This document shows positions 1 through 11,012 of a stretch of 64,000 nt of DNA, one piece after another. A model generated the notes under the pieces. It ran no database searches. It was not told the DNA's origin and saw nothing but the letters and a program-made list of their open reading frames with translations. The stretch spans positions 31,452,943 through 31,516,942 of the forward strand of contig NC_092225.1 in NCBI RefSeq assembly GCF_036320965.1. Direction: 5' to 3'. This DNA is from Panulirus ornatus. Taxonomy: Eukaryota > Arthropoda > Malacostraca > Decapoda > Palinuridae. The translations under genes and the position numbers were made by a program. Numbering within the stretch: the first letter of the stretch is position 1; each line of letters begins with the position of its first letter.

Positions 1-79
1 TAATATCTTGATGGAATTAACTTAATCGAGCCATCAATGGATATATATGTGAATGAGTGTAAAAATTAATTTCAAATAT
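1..79. other. Unclassified flank
   Basis: AT-rich sequence at the window edge. No gene or known repeat recognised before element B begins. Confidence 0.4.
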
Positions 80-200
80 TTTTTTTTTCTCCAAAAGAAG
101 GAACAGAGAAGGGGACCAGATGAGGATATTCCTTCAAAGGCCCTGTCCTCTGTTCTTAACGCTACCTCTCTAATGCGGGAAATGGCGAATAGTATGAAAG
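80..200 (+). mobile_element. Element B, 5'-truncated
   Basis: Right half of the ~240-bp short element: the T-rich stretch, AAAAGAAGGAACAGAGAAG, the CCTCTGTTCTTAACGCTACC segment and the terminal GGAAATGGCGAATAGTATG. Its (AT)n tail at 201-224 runs straight into the tail of a minus-strand LINE-A, so the two elements are tail to tail. Confidence 0.75.
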
Positions 201-224
201 ATATATATATATATATATATATAT
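201..224. repeat. (AT)n array
   Basis: Pure AT dinucleotide run shared by the 3' tails of element B (left) and LINE-A (right). Confidence 0.9.
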
Positions 225-1558
225 TTTTTTTATTTTTATTATACTTTGTCGCTGTCTCCCGCGTTTGCGAGGTAGCGCAAGGAAACAGACGAAAGAAATG
301 GCCCAACCCACCCCCATACACATGTATCTACATACGTCCACACACGCAAATATACATACCTACACAGCTTTCCATGGTTTACCCCAGACGCTTCACATGC
401 CTTGATTCAATCCACTGACAGCACGTCAACCCCGGTATACCACATCGCTCCAATTCACTCTATTCCTTGCCCTCCTTTCACCCTCCTGCATGTTCAGGCC
501 CCGATCACACAAAATCTTTTTCACTCCATCTTTCCACCTCCAATTTGGTCTCCCTCTTCTCCTCGTTCCCTCCACCTCCGACACATATATCCTCTTGGTC
601 AATCTTTCCTCACTCATTCTCTCCATGTGACCAAACCATTTCAAAACACCCTCTTCTGCTCTCTCAACCACGCTCTTTTTATTTCCACACATCTCTCTTA
701 CCCTTACGTTACTTACTCGATCAAACCACCTCACACCACACATTGTCCTCAAACATCTCATTTCCAGCACATCCATCCTCCTGCGCACAACTCTATCCAT
801 AGTCCACGCCTCGCAACCATACAACATTGTGGGAGCCACTATTCCTTTAAACATACCCATTTTTGCTTTCCAAGATAATGTTCTCGACTTCCAACCATTC
901 TTCAAGGCTCCCAGAATTTTCGCCCCCTCCCCCACCCTATGATCCACTTCCGCTTCCATGGTTCCATCCGCTGCCAGATCCACTCCCAGATATCTAAAAC
1001 ACTTCACTTCCTCCAGTTTTTCTCCATTCAAACTCACCTCCCAATTGAATTGACCCTCAACCCTACTGTACCTAATAACCTTGCTCTTATTCACATTTAC
1101 TCTTAACTTTCTTCTTTCACACACTTTACCAAACTCAGTCACCAGCTTCTGCAGTTTCTCACATGAATCAGCCACCAGCGCTGTATCATCAGCGAACAAC
1201 AACTGACTCACTTCCCAAGCTCTCTCATCCACAACAGACTTCATACTTGCCCCTCTTTCCAAAACTCTTGCATTCACCTCCCTAACAACCCCATCCATAA
1301 ACAAATTAAACAACCATGGAGACATCACACACCCCTGCCGCAAACCTACATTCACTGAGAACCAATCACTTTCCTCTCTTCCTACACGTACACATGCCTT
1401 ACATCCTCGATAAAAACTTTTCACTGCTTCTAACAACTTGCCTCCCACACCATATATTCTTAATACCTTCCACAGAGCATCTCTATCAACTCTATCATAT
1501 GCCTTCTCCAGATCCATAAATGCTACATACAAATCCATTTGCTTTTCTAAGTATTTCT

Positions 1559-1563
<5 letters not shown>
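225..1563 (-). mobile_element. LINE-A copy, 5'-truncated, short 3' UTR
   Basis: Minus-strand non-LTR element. An uninterrupted frame of 379 codons (426-1565) covers RT from the CEKYLEKQ segment to the C-terminal VVYRG end. It includes the catalytic MDLEKAYD motif (RT motif A), the FADD box (motif C), and the C-terminal MLYGCEAW and WFGHMERM blocks. The 3' UTR (225-425) is the short form, with AAAGCTGTG joined directly to TAGGTATG. The 5' end is cut at CEKYLEK against an (AT)n array, so no endonuclease remains. The open frame implies a recent insertion. Confidence 0.85.

Positions 1564-1629
<66 letters not shown>
1564..1629. repeat. (AT)n array
   Basis: About 33 AT units between the truncated 5' end of a LINE-A and the 3' end of a minus-strand element B. 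Confidence 0.95.
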
Positions 1630-1631
<2 letters not shown>

Positions 1632-1864
1632 TTTTTTTCTTTTAAACTATTCGCCATTTCCCGCGTTAGCGAGGTAGCGTTAAGAACAGAGGACTGGGCC
1701 CCTTTTGGAATACCCCCACCTGGCCCCCTCTGTTCCTTCTTTTGGAAAATTAAAAAAAAAAAAAACGAGAGGGGAGGATTTCCAGCCCCCCGCTTCCTCC
1801 CCCCCTAGTCGCCTTCTACGACATGCAGGGAATACGTGGGAAGTATTCTTAATCCCCTATCCCC

Positions 1865-1869
<5 letters not shown>
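1630..1869 (-). mobile_element. Element B, full length
   Basis: Complete ~240-bp copy in reverse. It runs from the ACTATTCGCCATTTCCCGCG terminus to the start, read here as CCCCTATCCCCAGGGA. Both ends touch (AT)n. A short poly-A run (1750-1763) marks the middle junction between its two halves. Confidence 0.85.

Positions 1870-1954
<85 letters not shown>
1870..1954. repeat. (AT)n array
   Basis: About 42 AT units with one TACATA interruption. It joins the 5' end of a minus-strand element B to the 5' end of a plus-strand LINE-A fragment (head to head). Confidence 0.95.
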
Positions 1955-2221
1955 TCTTGGGGATAGGGGAGAAAGAATACTTCCCACGCATTCCTCACGT
2001 GTTGTAGAAGGCGACTAAAGGGGACGGGAGCGGGGGGCTAGAAACCCTCCCCTCCTTGTATTTTAACTTTCTAAAAGGAGAAACAGAAGAAGGAGTCACG
2101 CGGGGAGTGCTCATCCTCCTCGAAGGCTCAGATTAGGGTATCTAAATGTGTGTGGATGTAACCAAGATGAGAAAAAAGGAGAGATTGGTAGTATGTTTGA
2201 GGAAAGGAACCTGAATGCTTT
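1955..2221 (+). mobile_element. LINE-A 5' UTR and start of endonuclease
   Basis: Starts CTTGGGGATAGGGGAGAAAG, followed by the same leader found at the 5' ends of the old full-length copies. It then enters the EN frame (LNVCGCNQDEKKGEIGSMF, 2141-2200). It breaks at about 2221, where an RT segment follows in the opposite orientation. Confidence 0.75.
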
Positions 2222-2416
2222 GCTTTCTGAGATAATGTTCTCGACTTCCACACATTCTTCAACGCTCCCAGAACTTTCGCCCCCTCCCCCACCCTATGAT
2301 TCACTTCCGCTTCCATGGTTCCATCCGCTGCCAAATCCATTCCCAGATATCTAAAACACTTCACTTCCTCTTGTTTTTCTCCATTCAAACTTACCTCCCA
2401 ATTGACTTGTCCCTCA

Positions 2417-2420
<4 letters not shown>
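2222..2420 (-). mobile_element. LINE-A RT fragment, inverted next to the EN fragment
   Basis: Minus-strand piece encoding the region after RT motif D (NGEKQEEVKCFRYLG to KSRTLSQKA). No 3' UTR. It joins the plus-strand 5' fragment directly at 2221/2222 with no (AT)n between them, giving a chimera. Confidence 0.75.

Positions 2421-2479
<59 letters not shown>
2421..2479. repeat. (AT)n array
   Basis: About 29 AT units between an inverted LINE-A fragment and the 5' end of a plus-strand element B. Confidence 0.95.
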
Positions 2480-2480
<1 letters not shown>

Positions 2481-2713
2481 CCCTGGGGATAGGGGAGAAA
2501 GAATACTTCCCACGTATTCCCTGCGTGTCGTAGAAGGCGACTAAAAGGGAAGGGAGCGGGGGGTTGGAAATCCTCCCCTCTCTTTTTTTCTTTTTTTTTT
2601 TTTTTCAAAAGAAGGAACAGAGAAGAGGGCCAGGTGAGGATATTTCCTCAAAGGCCCAGTCCTCTGTTCTTAACGCTACCTCGCTGTTGCGGGAAATGGC
2701 GGATAGTATAAAA

Positions 2714-2721
<8 letters not shown>
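2480..2721 (+). mobile_element. Element B, full length
   Basis: Begins CCCTGGGGATAGGGGAGAAAG right after (AT)n and ends GGAAATGGCGGATAGTATA plus poly-A before the next (AT)n. The internal T-run (2581-2605) separates the LINE-like leader from the right half. Confidence 0.85.

Positions 2722-2782
<61 letters not shown>
2722..2782. repeat. (AT)n array
   Basis: About 30 AT units. Tail of the preceding element B, abutting the 3' end of a minus-strand LINE-A tail module. Confidence 0.95.
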
Positions 2783-2785
<3 letters not shown>

Positions 2786-3130
2786 CTTTGACGCTGTCTC
2801 CCGCGTTAGCGAGGTAATGCAAGGAAACGGACGAAAGAATGGCCCAACCCACCCACACACACATGTATATACATACATGCCCACACACACATATGTATAC
2901 CTACACATTTCAGCGTATACATACACAGACATATACACATATACATATTTATATTTATACTTTGTCGCTGCTTCCCGCGTAAGCGAGGTAGCGTAAGGAA
3001 ACGGACGAAAGAATGGCACAGCCCACCCAAATTCACATTTATATACATACACACCCACACACACATATACATACCCATGCATTTCAATGTATATACACAT
3101 ATCCATACACAGACGTATACGTATATGCTA
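2783..3130 (-). mobile_element. Two tandem LINE-A 3'-terminal modules
   Basis: Two diverged copies of only the terminal part of the LINE-A 3' UTR (about 2783-2957 and 2958-3130). Each starts with CTTTG(A/T)CGCTG plus TTCCCGCG or CTCCCGCG and runs through GGAAACGGACGAAAGAATGG into the CACACA/TATACA-rich part. A third, complete tail follows at 3158. They are either very short 5'-truncated insertions or a tail duplication. Confidence 0.65.
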
Positions 3131-3157
3131 CTTATTTATTTATTTATTTATTTATTT
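3131..3157. repeat. (TTTA)n microsatellite
   Basis: Six to seven TTTA units marking the 3' tail of the old minus-strand LINE-A. A tetranucleotide tail instead of (AT)n. Confidence 0.85.
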
Positions 3158-4046
3158 TGCTTTATCGCTGTCTCACGCTTTAGCGAGGTAGCGCAAGGAA
3201 ACAGACGAAAGAATGGCCCAACCCACCCACATACACACGCAAATATACATACCTATACATCTCAACGTATACCCATATATACACACACAGACATATACAT
3301 ATATACACATGTACATAATTCATACTGTCTGCCTTTATTCATTCCCATCGCCACCCCGCCACACATGAAATAACAGCCCCCTCCCCCCTCCTGTGCGCGA
3401 GGTAGCGCTAGGAAGACAACAAAGACCCCATTCGTTCACACTCAGTCTGTAGCTGTCATGTAATAATGCACTGAAACCACAGCTCCCTTTCCACATCCAG
3501 GCCCCACAGAACTTTCCATGGTTTACCCCAGACACTTCACATGCCCTGGTTCAATCCATTGACAGCACGTCGACCCCGGTATACCACATCGTTCCAATTC
3601 ACTCTGTTCCTTACACGCCTTTCACCCTCCTGCATGTTCAGGCCCCGATCACTCAAAATCTTTTTCACTCCATCTTTCCACCTCCAATTTGGTCTCCCAC
3701 TTCTCCACATTGCCTCCACCTCAGACACATATAGCCTCTTGGTCAATCTTTCTTCATTCATTCTCTCCATGTGACCAAACCATTTCAAGACACCCTCTTC
3801 TGCTCTCTCAACCACACTCTTTTTATTACCACACATCTCTCTTACCCTTTCATTACTTACTTGATCAAACCATCTCACACCACATATTGTCCTCAAACAT
3901 CTCATTTCCAACACATCCACCCTCCTCCACACAACCCTATCTATAGCACATGCCTCACAACCATATAACATTGTTGGAACCCCTATTCCTTCAAACATAC
4001 CCATTTTTGCTCTTCAAGATAATGTTCTTGCCTTCCACACATTCTT
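3158..4046 (-). mobile_element. Old near-full-length LINE-A, 3' part
   Basis: 3' UTR of the long type (3158-3536), then the C-terminal frame (3537-4004, 155 codons open) with the MLYGCEA and [14 protein letters not shown] blocks. An element B inserted at about 4047-4233 interrupts it, and it resumes at 4234 after losing roughly 40 bp around the HRVGEGAK segment. With the second part it spans 5' leader to 3' tail in about 3.4 kb, which sets the full length of the family. Confidence 0.8.
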
Positions 4047-4233
4047 TTTATATATCCCTGGGGACAGGGGAGAAAGAATACTTCCCACGTATTCCCTAAG
4101 TGTTGTAGAAGGCAACTAAAAGGGAGGGAGTGGGGGGCTGGAAATCCTCCCCTCCAGTTTTTACTTTTCCAAAAGAGGGAACAGAGAAGGGGGCCAAGTG
4201 AGCATTTTCTCTCTAAGGCTCAGCACTCTGTAC
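4047..4233 (+). mobile_element. Element B nested in LINE-A
   Basis: Begins TATATATCCCTGGGGACAGGG and breaks off at CAGCACTCTGTAC, lacking the terminal hairpin region. It lies inside the RT-coding part of the old minus-strand LINE-A, so it arrived later. Confidence 0.75.
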
Positions 4234-6781
4234 TAATGCACGACTCATCTCTGCTTCCATGGTTCCATCTGATGCCCAATCCACTCCTAGTTATCTAAAA
4301 CACTTCACTTCATCCAGTTTTTTTCCATTCAAACTTACCTCCCAATTAACTTGTCCCTCAACCCTACTGAACCTAATAAACTTGATCTCATTACATTTAC
4401 TCTCAGCTTTCTTCTTTCACACGCTTTACCAAACTCAGTCACCAACTTCTGCTGTTTCTCACCCGAATCAGCCACCAGCACTGTATCATCAGCAAACAAA
4501 AGCTGACTCACTTTCCAATCCCTCTCATCCACAACAGACTGCATACTTGCCCCTTACTCCACAGATCTTGCATTCACCTCCCTAACAACCCCATCCATAA
4601 ACAAACAACCATGGAGACATCACACACCCCTGTTGCAAACGATCATTCACTAGGAAGCAATCACTTTCCTATCTTCCTACTCGTACACATGCCTTACATC
4701 CTTGATAAAAACTTTTCACTGCTTCTAGGAACTTACCTCCTACACCATAAACTCTTAATACCTTCCACAAGGCATCTTTATCAGCTCTATCATATGCCTT
4801 CTCCAGATCCATAAATGTCACATACAAATCGTTCTTCTAAGTATTTCTCACATATATTCTTCATAGCATAGACCTGATCCACACATCCTCTACCACTTCT
4901 GAAACCACACAGTTCTTCCCCAATCTGATGTTCTGTACATCCCTTAACCCTCTCAATCAATACCCTCGCATATAATTTCCCAGGAATACTCAACAAACTT
5001 ATACCACTGTAATTTGAACACTCACTTTTATCCCCTTTGCCTTTGTACAATGGCACCATGCATATTTTCTGCCAATCCTCAGGCACTTCACCATGAACCA
5101 TACATACATTGAATATCCTTACCAACCAGTCAGCAATACAGTCACCCCCTTTTTTGATAAATTCCACTGCAAACCATCCAAATCCGCCGCTTGCCGGCTT
5201 CCATCTTCCGCAAAGCTTTCACTACCTCTTTTCAGTTCACCAAACCATTCTCCCTTACTTGACATTTCGCACACCACCTCAACCAAAGCACCCTATATCT
5301 GAAACTCTGTCATCAAACACATTTAACAAACCTCCAAAATACTAACTCCATCCCCTCACTTCACCGTTACCTGTTATTACCTCCCCATTAGCCCCCTTCA
5401 CTGATGTTCCCATTTGTTCTCCTGTCTTACGCATTTTATTTACCTACTTCCAAAACATCTTTTTATTCTCCCTAAAATTTAATGATACTCTCTCAGCCAA
5501 ACTCTCATTGCACCTTTCTCTTGACCTCTTGCCTCTTTCTTTTATACATCTCCCACTCATTTGCACTACTTCCCTGCAAAAATAATGTCCAAACGCCTCT
5601 CTCTTCTCTCTCACTAGCAATCGTACTTCATCCCACCACTCACTACCCTTTCTAGTCTGCCCACCTCCCACCTTTCTCATGCCACAAGCATCTTTTGTGC
5701 AAGCCATCACTGCTTCCCTAAATACATCCCATCCCTCCCCCACTCCCCTTACCTCCTTTGTTCTCACCTTTTTCCATTCTGTACTCAGTCTCTCCTGCTA
5801 CTTCCTCACACAAGTCTCCTTTCCAAACTCACTTACTCTCACCACTCTCTTCACCCCAGCATTCTCTCTTCTTTTCTGAAAACCTCTACAAATCTTCACC
5901 TTCACCTCCACAAGATAATGATCAGACATCCCTCCAGTTGCCCCTCTCAGCACATTAACATCCAAAAGTCTCTCTTTCATGTGCCTATCAATTAACACAT
6001 AATCCAATAATGCTCTGGCCATCTCTCATACTTACATTCATATGCTTATATATATCTCTCTTTTTAAACCAGGTATTCCCAATCACCAGTCCTTTTTTCA
6101 GCACACAAATCTACAAGCTCCTCATTTCCATTTACAATACTAAACACCCCATGTACACCAATTATACCCTCATCTGCCACATTACTCACTTTTGCATTCA
6201 AATCACCCATCACTATAACCTGGTCTTGTGCATCAAAATTGCAAACACACTCAACTGCTCCCAAAACGCTTGCCTCTCATGACCTTTCTTCTCATAACCA
6301 GGTGCATAGGCACCATTAATCACCCTTCTCTCTCCATCCGCTTTCAGTTTTACCCATATCAATCTAGAGTTTACTTTATTACACTCTATCACATACTCCC
6401 ACAACTCCTGTTTCAGGTGTAGTGCTACTCTTCTTTTGCTCTTGTCCTCTCATCAACCCCTGACTTTACTACCAAGACATTCCCAAACCACTCTTCCCCT
6501 TTACCCTTGAGCTCCATTTCACTCTGAGCCAAAACATCCAAGTTCCTATCCTCAAGCATACTACGTATCTCTCCTTTTTCCTCATCTTGGTTACATCCAC
6601 ACACATTTAGACACCCCAATCTGAGCCTTCAAGGTGGATGAGCACTCCCCGCATGACTCTTTCTTCTGTTTCCCCTTTTAGAATGTTGAAATACTAGGAT
6701 GAGAGGGTTTCTAGCCCCCCGCCCATTCCCTTTAGTCGCCTTCTATGCGGGAAGTACGTCGAAGAATTCTTTCTCCCCTAT
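4234..6781 (-). mobile_element. Old near-full-length LINE-A, 5' part (RT, linker, EN, 5' UTR)
   Basis: Read from 6781 downward: leader (TAGTCGCCTTCTATGCGG on the plus strand), EN start (GCLNVCGCNQDEEKGEIRSM, 6425-6619), EN core with MGDLNAKVSN (6064-6264) and MSDHYLVEVKV (5798-6022), linker (5444-5767), RT with VPLYKGKGDKSECSNY (4790-5167) and LFADDTVLVAD (4335-4544). Many stops and frameshifts show it is dead and old. Its 5' end lies only about 110 bp upstream of the POPDC exon. Confidence 0.8.
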
Positions 6782-6892
6782 GGTTTAGAGTGTATTTTCC
6801 CAGGGTTGAGATTGATATAGGGTAAGGTGGAGAGGGGTTTATTATGTGAGAAAATAACTTGAATCATGTAGTAACGAGATTCTGTACCACAG
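6782..6892 (+). other. Intron end upstream of the POPDC exon
   Basis: Unique sequence between the LINE-A 5' end and the exon. It ends GATTCTGTACCACAG, an acceptor with a weak pyrimidine tract. Confidence 0.5.
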
Positions 6893-6995
6893 GCTGGTCA
6901 TCAGTCAGAATGGTCGGGCGCTGCACATCGTGTCCCAGCACCAGTTCCTGGATTCTCCAGAGTGGTTTGGCGTTTCCACAGACGAGTTCTTCCAG
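6893..6995 (+). CDS. POPDC: Popeye domain-containing protein, exon with DSPEW motif
   Basis: POPDC/BVES proteins are membrane proteins of muscle and epithelia that bind cAMP through a cytoplasmic Popeye domain. This 103-nt exon has one base completing a codon and then 34 codons. They read LVISQNGRALHIVSQHQF and then LDSPEWFGVSTDEFFQ. The DSPEW pentapeptide is the family's near-invariant phosphate-binding motif, and the preceding (H)xxxxxQFLDSPEW context matches known members. It is bounded by CCACAG on the left and CAG|GTATGT on the right. The exon ends in phase 0 on FQ, and the next exon starts V-S, rebuilding the FQV(T/S) motif. Upstream exons (the transmembrane segments) are not in this window. 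Family assignment is firm; the paralogue is uncertain. Confidence 0.85.
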
Positions 6996-7082
6996 GTATG
7001 TCTTTGATATTAGTCTCCTTTCCCTCCCATTCCTGTATCCTGTACTTGTAAATGCTATGGAAATATCATCCCTAATATCACC

Positions 7083-7432
7083 TAGCAGCACAGTTCCATC
7101 TTGCAGTACAGTGTCCCACCCACCAGTATAGTGCCCCACCTGGCAGTATGGTGTCCCATCAAGCAGTTCAGTTTCCCAGCTGGTATTACAATGTCCCACT
7201 TGGCAGCATAGTTCCCACCTGAGAGTATAGTATCTCAACTGGCAGCATAATGCCCTGCCTGGCAGCACATTGTCTTCCTTGGCAGTACAGTATCCCCCCT
7301 GGCAGACCAGTGTCCCACTTGCAGCATAGTATCCCATCTGGCTGCATAGTGTCCCACCTGGCAGTACAGTGTCCTGCCTGGCAGCATTGTGTCCTATCTG
7401 GCAACATAGTGTCCCATCTGGTAGTACTAACT
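7083..7432. repeat. Minisatellite, ~20-bp unit, ~17 copies
   Basis: Degenerate tandem units close to CTGGCAGTACAGTGTCCCAC, with a few 19- and 21-bp units. It begins about 90 bp after the POPDC donor site. Units near 7350-7430 are the most alike. The long open frames on both strands here are products of the repeat periodicity. Confidence 0.9.
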
Positions 7433-7599
7433 GATGAGGACTGGTTATTGTTCTTAACAGGACTCTGAGGAGAGGCTGTGGCTGTTTCATTATATGTTTC
7501 AAAAGACTGTGTAGCCTCTCACAGAGGAAATTTCTCCACTGTAGAAAGTCATCAAAATTTTTTTCTACTTATCTTTTGTGGAACCTGACAGAACACACT

Positions 7600-7722
7600 C
7601 ATTACTGAGACCCGAGGTGCTGTTGTTATATGTTTTATGTTATTTGTATACAGAAGCTTTCATCATGTTATATATTCCATTTATGAAAAAGAAATTGTCC
7701 AGAAAAACTATCCTTAACTATT
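7600..7722 (+). repeat. Left end of ~300-bp tandem array
   Basis: The segment with AGAAGCTTTCATCATG and CCAGAAAAACTATCC matches units seen at 9891-11012 (AGAGGCCTTTCATTATG and CCAGAAAAACACC). It is the part of the array left of a LINE-A insertion and ends with the target-site copy TTAACTATT (7714-7722). Confidence 0.6.
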
Positions 7723-9890
7723 TTTTATTTATTCATTTTGCTTTGTCACTGTCTCCCGCGTTTGCGAGGTAGCGCAAGGAAAAGACGAAAGAAATGGCCC
7801 AACCCACTCCCATACACATGTATATACATACACGTCTACACACGCAAATATACATACCTATACATCTCAATGTACACATATATATACACACACAGACACA
7901 TACATATATACCCATGCACACAATTCACACTGTCTGCCTTTATTCATTCCCATTGCCACCTCGCCACACATGGAATACCATCCCCCTCCCCCCTCATGTG
8001 TGCGAGGTAGCTCTAGGAAAAGACAACAAAGGCCCCATTCGTTCACACTCAGTCTCTAGCTGTCATGCAATAATGCCCGAAACCACAGCTCCCTTTCTAC
8101 ATCCAGGCCCCACACAACTTTCCATGGTTTACCCCAGACGCTTCACATGCCCTGATTCAATCCACTGACAGCACATCAACCCCGGTATACCACATCGATC
8201 CAATTCACTCTATTCCTTGCCCGCCTTTCACCCTCCTGCATGTTCAGGCCCCGATTACTCAAAATCTTTTTCACTCCATCTTTCCACCTCCAATTTGGTC
8301 TCCCACTTCTCCTCGTTCCCTCCACCTCCGACACATATATCCTCTTGGTCAATCTTTCCTCACTCATTCTCTCCATGTGCCCAAACCATTTCAAAACACC
8401 CTCTTCTGCTCTCTCAACCACGCTCTTTTTATTTCCACACATCTCTCTTACCCTTACATTACTTACTCGATCAAACCACCTCACACCACACATTGTCCTC
8501 AAACATCTCATTTCCAGCACATCCACCCTCCTGCACACAACTCTATCCATAGCCCACGCCTCGCAACCTTACAACATTGGTGGAACCACTATTCCTTCAA
8601 ACATACCCATTTTTGCTTTCCGAGATAATATTCTCAACTTCCACACACTTTTCAAGGCTCCCAGGATTTTCGCCCCCTCCCCCACCCTATGATTCACTTC
8701 CGCTTCCATGGTTCCATCCGCTGCCAGATCCACTCCCAGATATCTAAAACACTTTACTTCCTCCAGTTTTTCTCCATTCAAACTTACCTCCCAATTGACT
8801 TGACCCTCAACCCTACTGTACCTAATAACCTTGCTCTTATTCACATTTACTCTTAACTTTCTTCATTCACACACTTTACCAAACTCAGTCACCAGCTTCT
8901 GCAGTTTCTTACATGAATCAGCCACCAGTGCTGTATCATCAGCGAACAACGACTGACTCACTTCCCAAGCTCTCTCATCCACAACAGACTTCATACTTGC
9001 CCCTCTTTCCAAAACTCTTGCATTCACCTCCCTAACAACCCCATCCATAAACAAAATTAAACAACCATGGAGACATCACACACCCCTGCCGCAAACCTAC
9101 ATTCACTGAGAACCAATCACTTTCCTCTCTTCCTACACGTAAACATGCCTTACATCCTCGATAAAAACTTTTCACTGCTTCTAACAACTTGCCTCCCACA
9201 CCATATATTCTTAATACCTTCCACAGAGCATCTCTATCAACTCTATCATATGCCTTCTCCAGATCCATAAATGCTACATACAAATCCATTTGCTTTTCTA
9301 AGTATTTCTCACATACATTCTTCAAAGCAAACACCTGTTCCACACATCCTCTACCACTTCTGAAACCACACTGCTCTTCCCCAATCTGATGCTCTGTACA
9401 TGCCTTCACCCTCTCAATCAATACCCTCCCATATAATTTCCCAGGAATACTCAAAAACTTATACCTCTGTAATTTGAGCACTCACTCTTATCCCCTTTGC
9501 CTTTGTACAATGGCACTATGCACGCATTCTGCCAATCCTCAGGCACCTCACCATGAGTCATACATACATTAAATAACCTTACCAACCAGTCAGCAATACA
9601 GTCACCCCCTTTTTTAATAGATTCCTCTGCAATACCATCCAAACCTGCTGCCTTGCCGGCTTTCATCTTCTGCAAAGCTTTTACTACCTCTTCTCTGTTT
9701 ACCAAATCATTTTCCCTAACCCTCTCACTTTGCACACCACCTTGACCAAAACACCCTATATCTGCCACTCTATTATCAAACACATTCAACAAACCTTCAA
9801 AATACTCACTCCATCTCCTCACATCACCACTACTTGTTATCACCTCCCCATTAGCGCCCTTCACTGAAGTTCCCATTTGCTCCCTTGTCT
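7723..9890 (-). mobile_element. LINE-A copy, long 3' UTR, with target-site duplication
   Basis: Minus-strand copy. Long-type 3' UTR (7737-8175), then RT and C-terminal regions in several broken frames (8176-8550, 8569-8844, 8863-9054, 9032-9481, 9451-9876). It is truncated within the linker at TSVKGANGEV. The 9-bp direct repeat TTAACTATT sits at 7714-7722 and 9891-9899, immediately outside the element, a clear target-site duplication. The interrupted sequence is one unit of the ~300-bp array. Breaks include a 1-nt gain in an A run near 9055. Confidence 0.9.
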
Positions 9891-11012
9891 TTAACTATTA
9901 TCTATATTTTTTGCTATTTTTCCTTAGAAAATAGCTTTCCTTCAAGACCTTGATATCAGTCCTATTCTTCATGCTGAACATGTTTCTGGGACTCATATAT
10001 GTTTAGGGGCCAATAAGTCCTGTAATAAAGCATTTAAATGATTACAGGATTCAGATATTTCATGACAATTGTATCACATTCATTTTGTATCTGATAGCCA
10101 GAGGAAACATATGCTTTGCATTACACTTTTAAGTATAGAAGTTTTTCATTATGTAATAGTCCAGTTCTGAAAGGAACCAGTTTTTTTGGCCTGAAAAATA
10201 CCCAGAACTATTTTTGCATCTTTTGCAATTTTCCATTGGAAAATAGATTTCCTAGAGAAACACATTACAGGTTGTACCTCTTTAATCTGGCAACATTGGG
10301 ACCTGTCCATTATGCTTTATTCTATTGTATAATTTCAAGTGTAGAGGCCTTTCATTATGTTATATTCTAATTCTGAAAAAAATGTTTTTAGGCACGAATG
10401 ATACCCTCTGCATTTTTTGCTGTTTTTTCTTCAGAAAATAGATTTCCTTCAGAATTTGAATATAGGGCCAGTTTTTCACGCTGAATACATTTCGAGGATT
10501 GAAATTTTGTCAGAGCCAGTAATTTGTGTTATTAAGCATTTGAATAAGTACAGGATTTGTAAATTTTCTGACAACTCACTTCATATTTATTTGGTATTTG
10601 TTGGTAAGAGGAAACATTATGATATATTTTACAGTATAATCTTGTTTATAGAATCATTTCATTATGTTATATTATTCCAATTCTAAGACAAAAATTTTTT
10701 CGGTAAAGAAAATACCATTTTTTCTATTTTTCTTGGGAGTATAGATATCCTTCAAAACCAGTGTAAGGGCTATTCTTCAAGCTGAATATGATTTTGGAGT
10801 TGATGTATTATTTAGGGGTTGTTTAGCCCTGTAATTAAGCCCGTAAATGAGTACGTGCTTATAATATTTCATGAGTATTCACAAGATTTGTCCCTGTTTG
10901 TTCTATCACTTCAAGTATGAATTACTTTTATAATTCTATTACAGTTTTGAAAGAAAAAAGTTTTTGGCCAGAAAAACACCTTGCATTTTTTGTCAGAAAA
11001 TAGATTTTCTTA
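9891..11012 (+). repeat. ~300-bp diverged tandem array, main block
   Basis: Recurring landmark GAAAATAG(A/C)TTTCCTT near 9926, 10239, 10434, ~10735 and ~10996, followed each time by a GGGCC(A/T)-TTCTTCA-GCTGAA segment, an AAGCATTTAAATGA-type segment and TTTCATTATGTTATAT. Spacing is roughly 260-310 bp with one shorter unit of ~195. AT-rich, no coding signal. Known satellite family not recognised. Confidence 0.7.

Noticed and set aside
402..878. Pro/His/Ser-rich frames opposite the LINE-A coding strand (recur in every copy, e.g. [14 protein letters not shown])
   Set aside because: They are antisense shadows of the RT frame, kept open by its codon composition.
1705..2007. Frames with long (IY)n stretches
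   Set aside because: (AT)n arrays translate as Ile-Tyr repeats; no protein implied.
2841..3320. CACACA/TATACA-rich tracts considered as CRISPR-like or independent satellites
   Set aside because: They are part of the LINE-A 3' UTR and recur at the same place in every copy; there are no spaced direct repeats.
6864..7502. 212-codon open frame on the minus strand
   Set aside because: It is the 20-bp minisatellite read through; a similar frame is open on the other strand, and it also covers the POPDC exon in antisense.
7461..7515. Exon-like segment after TTCTTAACAG (DSEERLWLFHYMFQ)
   Set aside because: It lies between exons that join directly in the conserved FQV(S/T) motif, ends in a stop, and has no donor.
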